Positions 8,650-19,467 are shown, counted from the first letter of the stretch. The stretch: DNA of 34,214 nt from Ophiothrix spiculata (GCA_000969725.1 JXSR01S061202.1), one strand, 5' to 3'. Notes: generated by a model from the sequence alone, not told the origin. Numbers and translations: made by a program.

Positions 8650-11047
8650 GGTCTTTAACAACAAAGACTAAGTAAGAATTGGAACAAAAATGGGAACATA
8701 CTTCCTGAATGTCATTCATAAAAAGACCCATATCAAACAAATTCCCACCATTTTGAAATGTTTTATTATTCTTGTCATCTCCCTTCTTACCATAAGACCT
8801 TGAGGGAATGGCATCTGGTCACAAAAGGATGATATCAACGCAACAGGGAATGTGGCAAGATTTGACCACAGCTTGGAAAACTACGTTGTCTCTGAACACC
8901 AAACCATAATCCAACCTCTTTACTTAGATCCACCGTATATCCTGGTTCCTAACTTGGATTTCTGGAAGCTTAAGGGTTCAATCACCGCTTGACTGGCGCG
9001 ATGAGTGATTACCGACCAACATTCCTGCTTGCATGTTGGAATTCTAATAATAGACACTTCAGGTAATTTTTAAATTATGAATCAAATTGCTTCAAATGAA
9101 TTTTAAATCCGTTGCAAAGTTATGAAGGTTTTTGTATAATTAATTTAACTAATTTTGGAGACCGCAGGATAGGGGATAAATCTTTTATTTTCTTTATTTT
9201 CGCCAAGCAAGGTCACGGCACCAATCCAGTTACACCTCTTGTCAATACACAGAGTAATTTGGTCAATATTTTAATTGTCTGAATGTTTATTACACACACA
9301 ACAGGTGTTATTTTGCAGCTTTTTGCGCCCACACATGCGCGGGATGTTTAAAGATGATTAGTTCCGCATGATAAAGAGCTGATCAAAATTGCTTTAGGCG
9401 GAAGAACAGGCGCAGAAATTACACCCAAACAGTCATTATTTTTTCCGCTTGTTGTTTATTTACATTTGATTTAACAGATATATTTAAAAAAAATCTTGAG
9501 TGTACATGGATGTCCACATAACTTGTACTCAACTGAAATTCTCTTTTCTTCACTTCCAAAAAAATTGGCAAACCTTTGTAAAATCAATAACTCTGCAACC
9601 ACAAATCAGAATTTTTTAGAACAAATAAGTGGCTGTGCATGGACAAAATCATCTTCCTGATAACATATTCTTAAATAAAAAATGGTCTATCATATTGCGC
9701 GGAACTCAGAAAAACATCTGAAAACGCAGGTGAAAACGTATCTAGAAACACTTTATGTCAGTATCAAAACAAAACTATCAAGCCCACTTAAAGTCATGCC
9801 TGCTTGAATATGAACTATGCGTCAATGTATTTGTGTTTCAGCGGTGTGAAAAATCAACGGTCTCCTGCCAAGTAATGGGTAAATGAAGTATCGACTAATA
9901 ATGCATGGAATAGATATGTTAAAAGTTATTGTGTTGCCATGGTTATTGATTATTAGAAGAACATTGAATAGAGGTTTATACTAGTAGGTTGTTGGGTTGG
10001 TTTGCAGGATCAGGGATTGAAAATATTGGATTGGTGTAATAATAACTTTTTATGTTTTCAAAGTCTCACTGACTTTTGGATTAAGTAGAATTTATATTTT
10101 GAACTTGCTTTATTTGGTGTCATGCCTTATCTGCACTTGGTTAATCCAATGACATTTTCTAGCTCATGGAAAAATATTGAAAAGTTAAGTCAGGACTTTC
10201 TACAAAACATTGCTTGATGAAATCAACAGTTAAAAACTTGCTAATTTTAGCTTCGTTGCCTATGAAATATTATTGTAATGAGACAATAACTAGCCTGTTC
10301 AAGTTTGTTGTAAGTTATCTCATTAAAGGACAAAGGATTTTGTTAACTAAATCGTAAATGACAAAAGAAGTATCGAATTAATTTTACCGCACAAAAGAGG
10401 CCTGCCAATCAAAGTATAGGATAGGCTATTGTCTTCGACGAAAAGCATAACGCCTAGAGTTTTTTAGTTGTGCTTTTTATCGTGTAAACACAAAAGGATT
10501 ATTAAGGATTGCAATTTCTCAAGTGGGGATTATCTATACTTATTGACTCCAGTGAATAGAATAATGGGTTAACAAAATATTTTACTACAGATTACAAAAT
10601 GCATTGTTATGCACGGGACAGAACATTTGAACTAGCTAACTTTGTGGAATTTGTTTTGTTTGTTTGCTAGTTACCAGGGTTAATCGTCGGCTCTGTTTTT
10701 ATTTCTATTATTTAGCCCTCATTGATACTCAATGATGTGCAAGCAAATTAGTTAATGTCATGCATTTGTGCAGCTGGAGTTATATATAAATTAAAACGTC
10801 CCTGTAGTATCATAAATAGACGATGATGAATCAAATAGATAAATAGGAAAGTCTAAACAACTAGATCATAAATCATGTAATATTTCAATATTTTTATTGA
10901 TATGGATAGTATCTGCGAGTAATTTGTTTGATTAGATTATGTTTGAACTTTTTGATTTGCGCAAATCTATGTTCAGGATATGATAAGCAGTTTTGAGAGA
11001 CTTTGCTGCAAATATGCTAGTCATGCATTCTGTGATATGCGATAACA
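8650..11047. other. 2.4 kb without a recognisable gene or repeat
   Basis: AT-rich throughout. No open frame over 60 codons, no convincing splice-site pair, and no inverted- or direct-repeat pair that I could find by eye. The stretch is the longest featureless part of the window. Confidence 0.5.
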
Positions 11048-11588
11048 GGTAGACTAGGTAGGGTTGGATTTGGGTGGGAATGCAGACGCCCCGCCTGGGG
11101 GTTGGGGTGGATGTGTGACATGATAGTTATGTTCACACGATGATTTCTCTGGCGTAAGGTTAGGTTAGGTTTGGGGGTTGGGATACATCAGAGATGTGTG
11201 ATATGACATGATAGGTATGTTCAGACGATGATTTTTCTGTCGTAGGTAGGAGCTGGTAGGGTTGGGTTTGGGTGGCAATGCAGATACCCCATCTGGGGTT
11301 GGTATAGATCTAAGGTGTGTGACATGATGGCTATGTTCACACAATGATTTTTCTGTCGTAGGTAGACTAAGGGTTGGGTTTGTGTGGCAATGCAGATACC
11401 CCATCTGGGGTTGGTATAGATCTAAGGTGTGTGATATGACATGATGGCTATGTTCACACTATGATTTCTCTGTTGTAGGTAGGGTTAGGTTTGGGTTGCA
11501 ATGCAGACACACCGCCTGAGGTTGGGATAGATCTAAGGTGTGTGATATGACATTATAGGTATGTTCACACGATGATTTCTCTGGCATA
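11048..11588 (+). repeat. Minisatellite, five units of 87-117 bp
   Basis: Units run 11048-11157, 11158-11244, 11245-11360, 11361-11477 and 11478-11588. Each starts GGTAG or GGTTAGG, has a G/T-rich stretch (GGGTTGGGTTTGGGTGGCA), most have an ATGCAGA-C-CC-CTGGGGTTGG core, and each ends ATGTTCACACGATGATTTCT-CTG-CGTA. Units 3 and 4 are nearly identical, while unit 2 lacks about 28 bp of the core. A minus-strand frame at 11165-11404 is a by-product of the repeat. Confidence 0.9.
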
Positions 11589-12213
11589 GCTAGACATTTT
11601 TGAAAAATGTCCATTCATTAAATTGCTTGGGACCCGTAATATAGAATAGTAATAGCAGAGTAATGGAATGATATATTCATTAAGATTGGAAAACAAGAAA
11701 TCGGATCCAACTAACATTTTCATTCCCAAGCTTTATGTAATGGAAAAAACAGTTGGGCAAGTCATTTACTATCAAAATAATACACTTTTAATTTCATTTG
11801 TTTTACTTAAAAGCCCTTGTAAAGTATAGTTTGTATTTAAGCATGACATTCAACCTTTCCTCCTGTACTTTTTGTTCTATCATTCTCTCTCGGTGAACTA
11901 CATTCAAATTTGAACAAGATCCTGTTGCAGTCATTTTGCAAGTTACATCCATTTTTATGGTACCTGAAGAGACTGCTGTTGCTTCATGTCAAATGTGAGG
12001 ATGGTATTCTAAGCGCATTTTCATCTTCATAATAACTTAAAATATCTATTATGATGAAAAGTTTGTTGGCTCAATTCATCTCAGTGTTAGTTATTACAAT
12101 GATTATCTCGTAATCTGGATTATTTAGAACTGTCCAGTAATACGTCAGTTCTGACTGGGAGACAGGTCCATGATTTGAACTGGTGAGTGGTTTTATTTTA
12201 ATTTTATTGGATA
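11589..12213. other. No recognisable gene or repeat
   Basis: AT-rich DNA with no open frame of note and no exon-like composition. Confidence 0.4.
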
Positions 12214-12277
12214 GCGCATGGCTTTAAAACTAAGAGTTGGTTTTAGCACATGGCTTTAAAACTAAGAATTGGTTTGT
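12214..12277 (+). repeat. Tandem duplication of a 32-bp unit
   Basis: GCGCATGGCTTTAAAACTAA continues GAGTTGGTTTTA and is followed at once by GCACATGGCTTTAAAACTAA continuing GAATTGGTTTGT. The two units differ at only a few positions. Confidence 0.85.
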
Positions 12278-12445
12278 GTAATGATTTTGGTACTCACAAT
12301 TGATGCTTTTGAGATGTAACAATTCAAAACAGGTGCATAAACCAAAGTTTGATCTGTAACCAATGGCTACTAATATGGACTTTGACAGATAACTCTACAC
12401 CCCTCATGTCTACAAGAAGAGCCTAGTGATCAACCATAGACTTAT

Positions 12446-12663
12446 GGGCGCACCATTAGATTTCCAGGGGGGGGGGGGAGTAGGAAATTTTTGGGAAAAA
12501 AATTCCCCCTGAACAGGCAGAAGAAGAAAAAATTCCCCCTGAACATGGAATAGGCAGAAAAACAGTATTTTCCAGGAAAAAAAATCGCTCCCGAATGGGG
12601 CGCGGAAAAAATCACCCCGAACCCAACTTCCTGCTCCTCCCTGGAAATCTAATGGTGCGCCCC
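12446..12663. mobile_element. Complete MITE with GGGCGCACCATTAGATTTCC termini
   Basis: The left end GGGCGCACCATTAGATTTCC is followed by AGGGGGG. The right end CCTGGAAATCTAATGGTGCG closes with CCCC, an exact inverse over about 23 bp. The interior has two AATTCCCCCTGAACA blocks. It is 218 bp with no coding potential. The flanks give no clear target duplication, so the superfamily is unassigned. A truncated relative lies at 648-785. Confidence 0.85.
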
Positions 12664-12799
12664 TAAGGATTTACACAGTCAATTTTCTAGATGCAAGGTC
12701 TACATTTCCTGCTGTATCTGTGGACCATAACCCCTAAACTGTGGTTTCACCAGATAGCAGAAAGGGGTAGTAGGGTGAATCTCGTTAACCCATTCATGT

Positions 12800-13018
12800 A
12801 AATGACTTATTAGATAAATGAAGCATGTTGAGGACTTCAAAGTGTCTGATTTCTCCAGCCATTTACCTTAGCTTGCTTCATCCAGATTGTGCACTATGAC
12901 ATTTGAAGTGCTTGAATGCAAATCACTTCTTAGATAATGAAGCATGTTGCGGATTCCAAAGAGTCTGATTTCTCCAGCCATTTATCCAGATTCTGCAATC
13001 TGACATTTGAAGCGCTGG
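12800..13018 (+). repeat. Imperfect tandem duplication, two units of about 100-120 bp
   Basis: Unit 1 (12800-12919) and unit 2 (12920-13018) both run AAAT-ACTT-TTAGATAA, ATGAAGCATGTTG, GTCTGATTTCTCCAGCCATT, ATCCAGATT-TGCA, TGACATTTGAAG. Unit 1 has an extra 15 bp (CCTTAGCTTGCTTCA) after CATTTA. Open frames on both strands extend from unit 2 to about 13150 (63 and 74 codons) into a slightly more GC-rich stretch. I recognise no protein in either. Confidence 0.85.
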
Positions 13019-13459
13019 ACAGAAACCACATTGCGTCAGTGCCCAGGGTTTTTAGGATATTGGAATTGCTGTGCATCAATGAGTGCATGACATCTATGCC
13101 TCGCCAGAACATTAAAGCTGCAACATAAAGTGGCGGGTTTTTCCTTGAAGACACCTGTACCGTTCTGATACAGTCCTAGCTATGTATCACACATGGTATG
13201 TGTGTTTACTTGGTGCCACATGAATGGATGGTACCATGGTGGATCAACCTTCAGGGGAGGGAGGATGGCCGGGGTTGACACAAATAAACTGTCTGGTGCA
13301 TCGCCAACATATATGTAGAATCAAAAAATTTGCTAAAATAATGTAAATACTAAGATTCAAAGTCAAATTTTTCACAACTTTCCATATGTGTGTTCAAAGG
13401 TTTCATTACATGCAGACACATAATCTGTGATGCAGATACTAATTGATGCAGAAGGGTAC

Positions 13460-13669
13460 TACTGTTAACTGGAATTTTTTTCGCAAGCAGAATTTTCCGC
13501 GAAACCAGACAATTAAAAAAAATAGTTATACTTCAGTGTTAGTTAGGGCATCTGTAGGACGTCCTACGTCTGCGCTGGCAGTAATTTAGGGCATCCCCAG
13601 ACGCCCTAAGACAGGAAAAGGTTAATTTGCGAAAATTAAACCCTCACGAAAAAAACCCCGTTTACAGTA
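13460..13669. mobile_element. MITE with TACTGTAAAC-type inverted termini
   Basis: The left end TACTGTTAACTGGAATTTTT continues TTTCGC. The right end on the minus strand is TACTGTAAACGGGGTTTTTT continuing TCGTG, a clear pair. The inner part has the palindrome TAGGACGTCCTA and an inverted TTAGGGC/GCCCTAA pair. It is 210 bp, with termini related to those of 2623-2841, so the two may share a superfamily. Confidence 0.7.
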
Positions 13670-14246
13670 TTTTGTTCTGAAATATCGCAAAAGTATCCCT
13701 TACGGGATAATCGACGGACATTTAGCAACAATGGATTTGAACTTTTCAAATGATTTTACCTTCATCATTCAGGAATGTGTTAGGCTTGTTTGAGATTTAA
13801 ATTAGATTTCTATGAATTAAATTGGAATTCAATAATATGAATGTACCATTCCTCCACTGGTTGCAACACATTGAATATTTCTCTTATGCCACAATTGTGT
13901 CGGATATCAGGCACGTGCAAATCTTACAAATAAAACTTTCCTTTTGTTTCCTATCTCATATCAAATTGTTGAAGACGTAAGAGGTCCAAATGTAGTTAGA
14001 TAAACCGGAAACTGGGTGCATTTAGACAAAATATTTGAGATTGCTGGTAGATTTTATTCCAAAATATTGTTTAATGTTGGGTCTTTGTAAGCCGCTAAAC
14101 AGGTCAAACTATCAATTCGGATCATTATGCAATTGTTATCGGAATGCATGGGTGGCTAAAAACTAGTTTTCCTGATCAACCATAGGTGCCAGAGTAATAT
14201 TTGATACCGAGAGAATATGTGTGATTTTTATGTGTTTTCTGAACAG
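13670..14246. other. No recognisable gene or repeat
   Basis: AT-rich spacer. It ends with the pyrimidine-rich stretch that precedes the possible exon at 14247. Confidence 0.4.
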
Positions 14247-14311
14247 ACTGGGACTAGTATTAAAGATGAATACATCTGAAATTTTATTTCTTTGCCTCAT
14301 ACAAATAAACG
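14247..14311 (+). CDS. Possible first coding exon encoding a signal peptide
   Basis: An acceptor-like TATGTGTTTTCTGAACAG precedes 19 bases of possible 5' UTR and an ATG at 14266. The ATG opens a short peptide with a polar start (M-N-T-S-E) and a hydrophobic core (I-L-F-L-C-L-I-Q-I). The block stops at AAC-G, directly before GTAAGT, a near-ideal donor, leaving a phase-1 junction. Signal-peptide exons ending in phase 1 are common in genes for secreted or Ig-like animal proteins. No following exon is recognisable on the plus strand in the next several kilobases. The peptide is short for a signal sequence, and chance is a real alternative. Confidence 0.25.
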
Positions 14312-14317
14312 GTAAGT

Positions 14318-15929
14318 CAATATTAACACCCATGTAAACAGTATAAATAGTTAAGTTTTGGTGTTAACATATATGTTTTCAAAGTCATTTGAGATTTTGT
14401 ACCATGGTTAAAGTTAAATATTTAGGGAAATAGAATGGCCATCTTGTTTGTCAGCTGAACAAGGGATATTTGTTTGAGATGTGGATATTACGCTTGTAAT
14501 TAGAAGATACCTTAAAAATGGATCCTTAGTTAGTATTTAAAGCCCAGCTCAAAAAGCCATCCTAAACAAGGTTTTTGGCAATTTGTTCAAACCCAAAACT
14601 AGGACTCTTCTAATAAAGTGCAGCCTTATCAAGGATACAATAAATTTCATATAATTTTATAGAAAGAAAGAACATAGATCATCTGTTTGTTTTTTTAATT
14701 CCTAAATATAAAAATGTCCTTTATTCTTGATGTTTACCATTTTTGACACCTTAAACAAGATCTGTTCGTTACGAGCCTTTCTAAAAAAGCAGCTTTGGTA
14801 TTTTTAATTCATGAGCATAATATCCACCTCTGAATACAAGTGGCTGCCTGGGTAGTTTCCCATAACTTTCTGGGACTAAAATTCAGAAATGTACTTCAGT
14901 GACTTTCAGATGTAGATATTTTTGTTTGTCCATCAGATAACTTAAGCATTATTTGTCTTTTATCCGGCACTCATTTTGGTTGTCTGTGTAAACCATGGAC
15001 AACCAATAGTGCCTTAAAATAATATCAACAGATTTAACATTCAGCAAACCATAAATTTCACTTGTTGTACCGATAGCCCATTCATCAGAGGTAGTGACAT
15101 TTTACAAACTTAGTATAGAAAGCGTGGGAGTTCAGCCACACACAAGAAATTGAACTTGATGTATTATCATTGTTAGGGTGACTTATACAAGACTCATTTA
15201 TTGTAACTATAATGTCACACATTAATTAATTGATGTTGATCATTTGTGTGTCCATTGGGACAATGATGATGAGGGTCACTGTCCTGGCTGATGGATGTTT
15301 CAAAGGCATGCTGATGAGAATTGAATAATGTTGTGTCTTTGTGTTTGTTTTAAATTGTTGCAGTTGTAAATAGCTCTTTTTACAAGCTCACAATTATGTC
15401 AACAAGCTATCCAAGCTTGATAATTATTGCCAGTTTGTAGTGTTTATCATTTGTTTATATTGCCCATTGGGCATATGATGCAACAAGTATCCTGGTCTGA
15501 GGTGCTCCGACATAAATACTTGATCATCAAACGATATCTAAAAGTGGAGAGAAAGGACTCAGTTCTTCATCGAGCTTCATGCAATTTAATACAAGTATCG
15601 AAATTTAGATAATTTTTTTGTTGCAACTTGAGAGGAGGATTGATGTTGAAATTGGCATTGCATAGAACACTTATAGAAAAGCATTAATTCCATGCATAGA
15701 ATTTTGTTTCTCAACAGGAAATTACATCTAGCATGGATTTGAATTGAACGGGAAGTACCCATGCATTCAAAGAAAAGAAAGCAAAATATTCTATACCATG
15801 GGGAAAACTGAACTTACACTTTACTTAGAAACTTTAGATATAAAACTTGCGAATTTATAAAGATTATTAGGGAATTTTAAATTTCATGATTTGTCCCTCG
15901 CCTTCATTCTGTGAAAAGATTAGTTTGCT
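14318..15929. other. 1.6 kb without a recognisable gene or repeat
   Basis: AT-rich sequence, intron-like in composition. A 61-codon plus-strand frame at 15427-15612 shows no recognisable domain. I see no second exon to pair with 14247-14311. Confidence 0.45.
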
Positions 15930-15959
15930 CACAGATTCTCAAATATTTGAGAATCTGTG
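15930..15959. repeat. Perfect 30-bp palindrome
   Basis: CACAGATTCTCAAAT is followed without a spacer by its exact reverse complement ATTTGAGAATCTGTG. The flanks are not symmetrical, so the palindrome is isolated rather than the core of a longer MITE. Confidence 0.95.
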
Positions 15960-16339
15960 GTTTGTCAAACACATTTAGGACATTGTCAGCCAGCTCCTGA
16001 AATTCAACGTCCAATCAGTTCTGATCATATACATTTCGTGTCACTTGTACCATAGCTTGATATTAATGAATTCTGAAGATTCGAGAATCATTCTGCAGCT
16101 ACTATCTTACACAATCTGTCATCTGCTGATATTTTTAATTTTGTCTAATTTTGTCTTCCCACAAGGTTCAAGTATTCACACCTTTCAAGATAATTTCTAA
16201 ATTACTGATGACTGATATTAGCTGAAATACGTATTTGTGGTTGTTCACTTGAGTGTCGATTCTTGATTATAGAAAAAGTGCAAGAGTTTCTTATTTTTTA
16301 ATTTTCTATTTTGTTTTCACCTCATTTAGTTGATTATTC

Positions 16340-16394
16340 GGTTGATTGAATTAACGATTGATTCCTTGTTGGTTGATTGAATTAACGATTGATT
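16340..16394 (+). repeat. Two exact 24-bp direct repeats
   Basis: GGTTGATTGAATTAACGATT followed by GATT occurs at 16340-16363 and again at 16371-16394. The spacing is 31 bp. Further TTGATT/GATTAA motifs surround it, so this is a small simple-sequence patch. Confidence 0.9.
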
Positions 16395-16867
16395 AAGTGA
16401 TTAATTATGGATTGGTTTGACTTTATGATTATCACATTACTTATGTATACAAATGGTCATCCAAGTTTGATAGGCTTTTAATAACGCCTGGCTAGATAGG
16501 TTGTGTTTGTCAAATTATTATATGCCTGGTCTAATCATTTGGGATTTTATACTAGTAGCTAGTACAAGCAACAGTTCATAGCATGGTGGTTTTTTTCTTG
16601 AACATATCAACAGCATAAGCTTACGACGTAATGCATTCTTTAAATTCCAGCCCAAAATGTTTAAAGAATGTAACTTAACTTTTTAAAATCTGATATTACT
16701 AGAAAAGTCAATCTTTGAAAGGAAAACATCAATACATCTATAATACCAGGAACTGTGTGTGCATGGGTGGTGGGAGATGTGTTCACACACAACTCTGATA
16801 CCAACCGAACTTGCACAACATATGGTCCCCCCCCCCCCACACGCACACGCAGGAGTATTTTAAGGGG
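16395..16867. other. No recognisable gene; one C-run
   Basis: Mostly AT-rich. A run of C followed by ACACGCACACGC lies near 16827-16850. The 77-codon minus-strand frame here runs through that low-complexity patch and is not credible as a gene. Confidence 0.4.
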
Positions 16868-16872
16868 TCCTG

Positions 16873-17228
16873 TCAAGGTCATAATTGATGTCAAATCTCA
16901 AACATCATAAAGTTGACCTGTGGTCGTCCCAGGTCCTTTGAGATCATTCAAGGTCAAACCCATAACTACTTTTCCTTATTGACCAAACATGCACCATTGA
17001 CTGCTGCCATCCTAGGAATTGTACTTATGGGTCAAGGTCATCTAAGATCAAAAGGTCATTTAGGATAAAGTCATGAAATTGATTGGAGCATTAATGTCAG
17101 CCAAGGTCACCTGAGGTCATCCAAGGTAATTTGTGGTCATTCAAGGTCAAACCCAAAGCCTTCATTTTGAAGACACTTGTGCAGTGGTGATCAAAACTGA
17201 GTTTTAAATCATGATCATTTCAAGGTCA
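16873..17228 (+). repeat. Cluster of AGGTCA half-sites
   Basis: About ten AGGTCA or one-mismatch motifs, nearly all on the plus strand, occur in 356 bp. At least four sit in the extended form TCAAGGTCA (16873, about 16944, about 17034, 17220), and ATTCAAGGTCAAACCCA occurs twice. TCAAGGTCA is the known monomer site of NR5A/ERR-type nuclear receptors. Repeats rich in AGGTCA may also arise simply as degenerate tandem sequence. I favour a decayed simple repeat; any binding is inference. Confidence 0.5.
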
Positions 17229-17239
17229 GGTCCAAGTAA

Positions 17240-18229
17240 AGGACATGGATTCAAAATTAAACAGTGTGGATTCAACTGGTGTGGCTACCCACTTTTAAGT
17301 ATAACATAATTTCTTACCTAAAAATAGTTGATAAAGTGTATATCACAAGTTCCTCAAATAATGTTTTGCTTGTAAACCTATTGAAGTGCCGCATTGTTTG
17401 CCCAGAATAGCAGGCCATGTACTTCAATTGCAAAATACTTGTTATCATTTGATCAACATCCTGCCGGGTTTGTTATGACTTGGGATGTTGTGGCTAAGAG
17501 GCACAAGCCTGGTTCTTGTACCACCTCAGGGTGGAAACGGAAGATAAGAATTAAGAAAAAAATCAGAAATTGTGATACATTATCACTGATAATTTTGATT
17601 GAACATATGATACTGTTAATGGTTTAAATTTCAAATCGGTTGTGAATTTTATCTATTAAGTATTGGCAAATTTAGAAAAAATATGGTACTAGCACTGTAA
17701 AATATTAATCTCCTGAAAATTTTTGAAATTGCAAAAAATCTATGAAGATAAATTTTTTCCTGATCGTCACAAAATATCAAGTAAATGTAGCATATTGATC
17801 CAAAAAAAATTGTAAAATCCAAAAACAATTCAACGAGGCTTTTGTGTTGCTTTTGCAATTTATCATATCAGAAAGCATTAAATCAGATGATGAAAAAAGT
17901 GTTCATATTTAATGATTTTATACCTCTAAAACCACAAAGTACGCCTATATCATAAATACAAATCCAGTTACTTGGTGTTGTTGAAATTGATGATAATCAA
18001 ATTTTGCAAAATCTGACCAAATCTGCAGGAATCTATAACCACACCAGTAAGATTCCATGTGTCATTGCTTTAGAGTAATTGTTTAATACTTTTTTTTTTA
18101 CAAAGTTATCACAAAAGTTTATATATAGATACGGAAGATTACAACATCTCAATTTTCTGTCTCAATGACACTTGAAAGGAGATGTCATATAATAGCTCCT
18201 CATAGGTTCATGTAAAACTTTCCAACATA
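17240..18229. other. About 1 kb without a recognisable gene or repeat
   Basis: AT-rich sequence with a T-run near 18090. A 77-codon plus-strand frame at 17394-17627 and a 69-codon minus-strand frame at 17649-17858 show no domain I recognise. Confidence 0.45.
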
Positions 18230-18237
18230 GTCTGAAA

Positions 18238-18609
18238 CCCGGGGGGGGGGGGGGTAATCAAGTTTGGTTTTGGTAGGGGTGTGCCATGCATATACCAATT
18301 TTCAAGAAAAAGGGACCCATTCATATACAAATTCCCTGGCAAAATTTTGAGTCAAAAGTTATGCAAAAATTGAAATTTTCTCTGAAAATTGACTATAATT
18401 TGGCGCAAATTTCTTGGTATTGTTTGAAATTTAGAAAAAAATCCAAAATGGCGCAAATTTTAGAAAAATTTGAAAAAACAGACCCATCAAAATACCACAT
18501 TTTGCAAAGAAAAAGGACCCATTGGTATACAAGACAGCCTGATTTTGCTACCCAAGTTTGCAGCACATCCCTGGCCCCGTGATCACTTTTGTACCCCCCC
18601 CCCCTGGGG
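18238..18609. mobile_element. hAT-like MITE with G-tract ends, copy 3
   Basis: The left end is CCC followed by a run of about 14 G. The right end is a C-run closed by CTGGG. An exact 8-bp duplication GTCTGAAA flanks it (18230-18237 and 18610-18617), diagnostic of hAT-type insertion. Inner motifs GGGGTGTGCC and GCACATCCCTGG match 4880-5115, and AAAAAGGACCCATTGGTATA-type blocks repeat inside. It is 372 bp. Open frames on both strands over it are by-products. Confidence 0.9.
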
Positions 18610-18617
18610 GTCTGAAA

Positions 18618-19022
18618 ATTGAGAGGTTTGATTTCGGGTTTTGAAAAGTCCTCAATGCACAATAATTTCAGCCAACCATTACTTTACTATATGTCATCCC
18701 AGAATATCTCATATTACATAAGTTCCTCACAATATTTGTCAAGGTGAGGGATGGGGTAAGAATCTGCTACTATTTCTTGAACTCTAGAGCACTTTGCTTC
18801 CAGCGGCTCCAATTTATTGTGGTTTACTGCAAATTATAAAGCACATTTTTCATAGGCCACAGATCTTGTGGCTATTTTCAAATACGTGTATTTTTGTGAT
18901 TAAGCCTTCTAACAGATTAAAACAGGACTTCTTTTCTTCCGGATTTTTTGTCCCTAATACATTTTTGGCAACATCTTTGAACCACCCGATAGTGCACTGT
19001 CTGGTACGAATTAAAAAGTGTA
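18618..19022. other. No recognisable gene or repeat
   Basis: AT-rich sequence. Overlapping plus- and minus-strand frames of 70-80 codons (18794-19059) have no recognisable domain. Confidence 0.4.
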
Positions 19023-19290
19023 GCATAAACCATGCATAATATAGACAGTTTTTATTCAACTTCAGATTTACAAATATGGCATAGGTTCCAATACTATGGT
19101 TGTGACACCAGTTTGGCTAAAGATGGCAACCTAAAAAAAAAAAAAAAAAATTTAAAAGTAGGAAAATGTTAGGAATCAAGACAGTATAAAATGATTTTAA
19201 TATTCTCTTGTGGAAAGACTGGCTTTACATTTAACTGTGGAACTGTGACATTTTCAAAAGGTTCTGTACTATTAAGGGGTATGTTGTATA
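19023..19290 (+). repeat. Duplicated 268-bp segment, copy 1 (carries a MITE insertion)
   Basis: It runs from GCATAAACCATGCATAAT to ATTAAGGGGTATGTTGTATA and aligns nearly end to end with 19468-19734, with scattered substitutions and small indels. One difference is an A-run of 18 at 19133 that replaces CCGAAATCGACA-type sequence. At its right end the alignment breaks exactly where the TATGTG-ended element starts. Confidence 0.9.
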
Positions 19291-19417
19291 TGTGTACCGC
19301 CGCGGCAAAAGGGTCCAGTTGTCATCTCCTACATGTTGCTCATTGTAGCATATCTGATGTATACAAATACCATACATTAGATATGCTACAAGGAGCAACA
19401 TGTACGAGCCGACAACT
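19289..19417 (+). mobile_element. Left part of a TATGTGTACC-ended hairpin MITE, cut by the assembly gap
   Basis: After the TA at 19289-19290 comes TGTGTACCGCCGCGGCAAAA. A hairpin follows: arm 19330-19361 (TACATGTTGCTC...TGATGTA) pairs with 19373-19404 over about 32 positions with a few mismatches. AGTTGTC at 19317-19323 pairs with GACAACT at 19411-19417. The sequence then becomes N, so the mirror of the GC-rich left terminus is expected in the gap. Confidence 0.75.
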
Positions 19418-19467
19418 NNNNNNNNNNNNNNNNNNNNNNNNNNNNNNNNNNNNNNNNNNNNNNNNNN
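19418..19467. other. Assembly gap of 50 N
   Basis: Fifty undetermined bases. They begin inside the right arm of a hairpin element and end exactly where the second copy of the flanking duplication becomes readable. The round size suggests a placeholder rather than a measured length. Confidence 0.98.

Noticed and set aside
17470..17540. tRNA-like stretch with TGGCTAAGAGG (A-box-like) and a downstream GGTTC
   Set aside because: The two boxes are too close together, the B box is incomplete and the arms do not fold as a tRNA.
18286..18662. Frames of 98 and 89 codons on opposite strands
   Set aside because: They are inside the hAT-like element at 18238-18609, which has an exact 8-bp target duplication, and their peptides come from its internal repeats.
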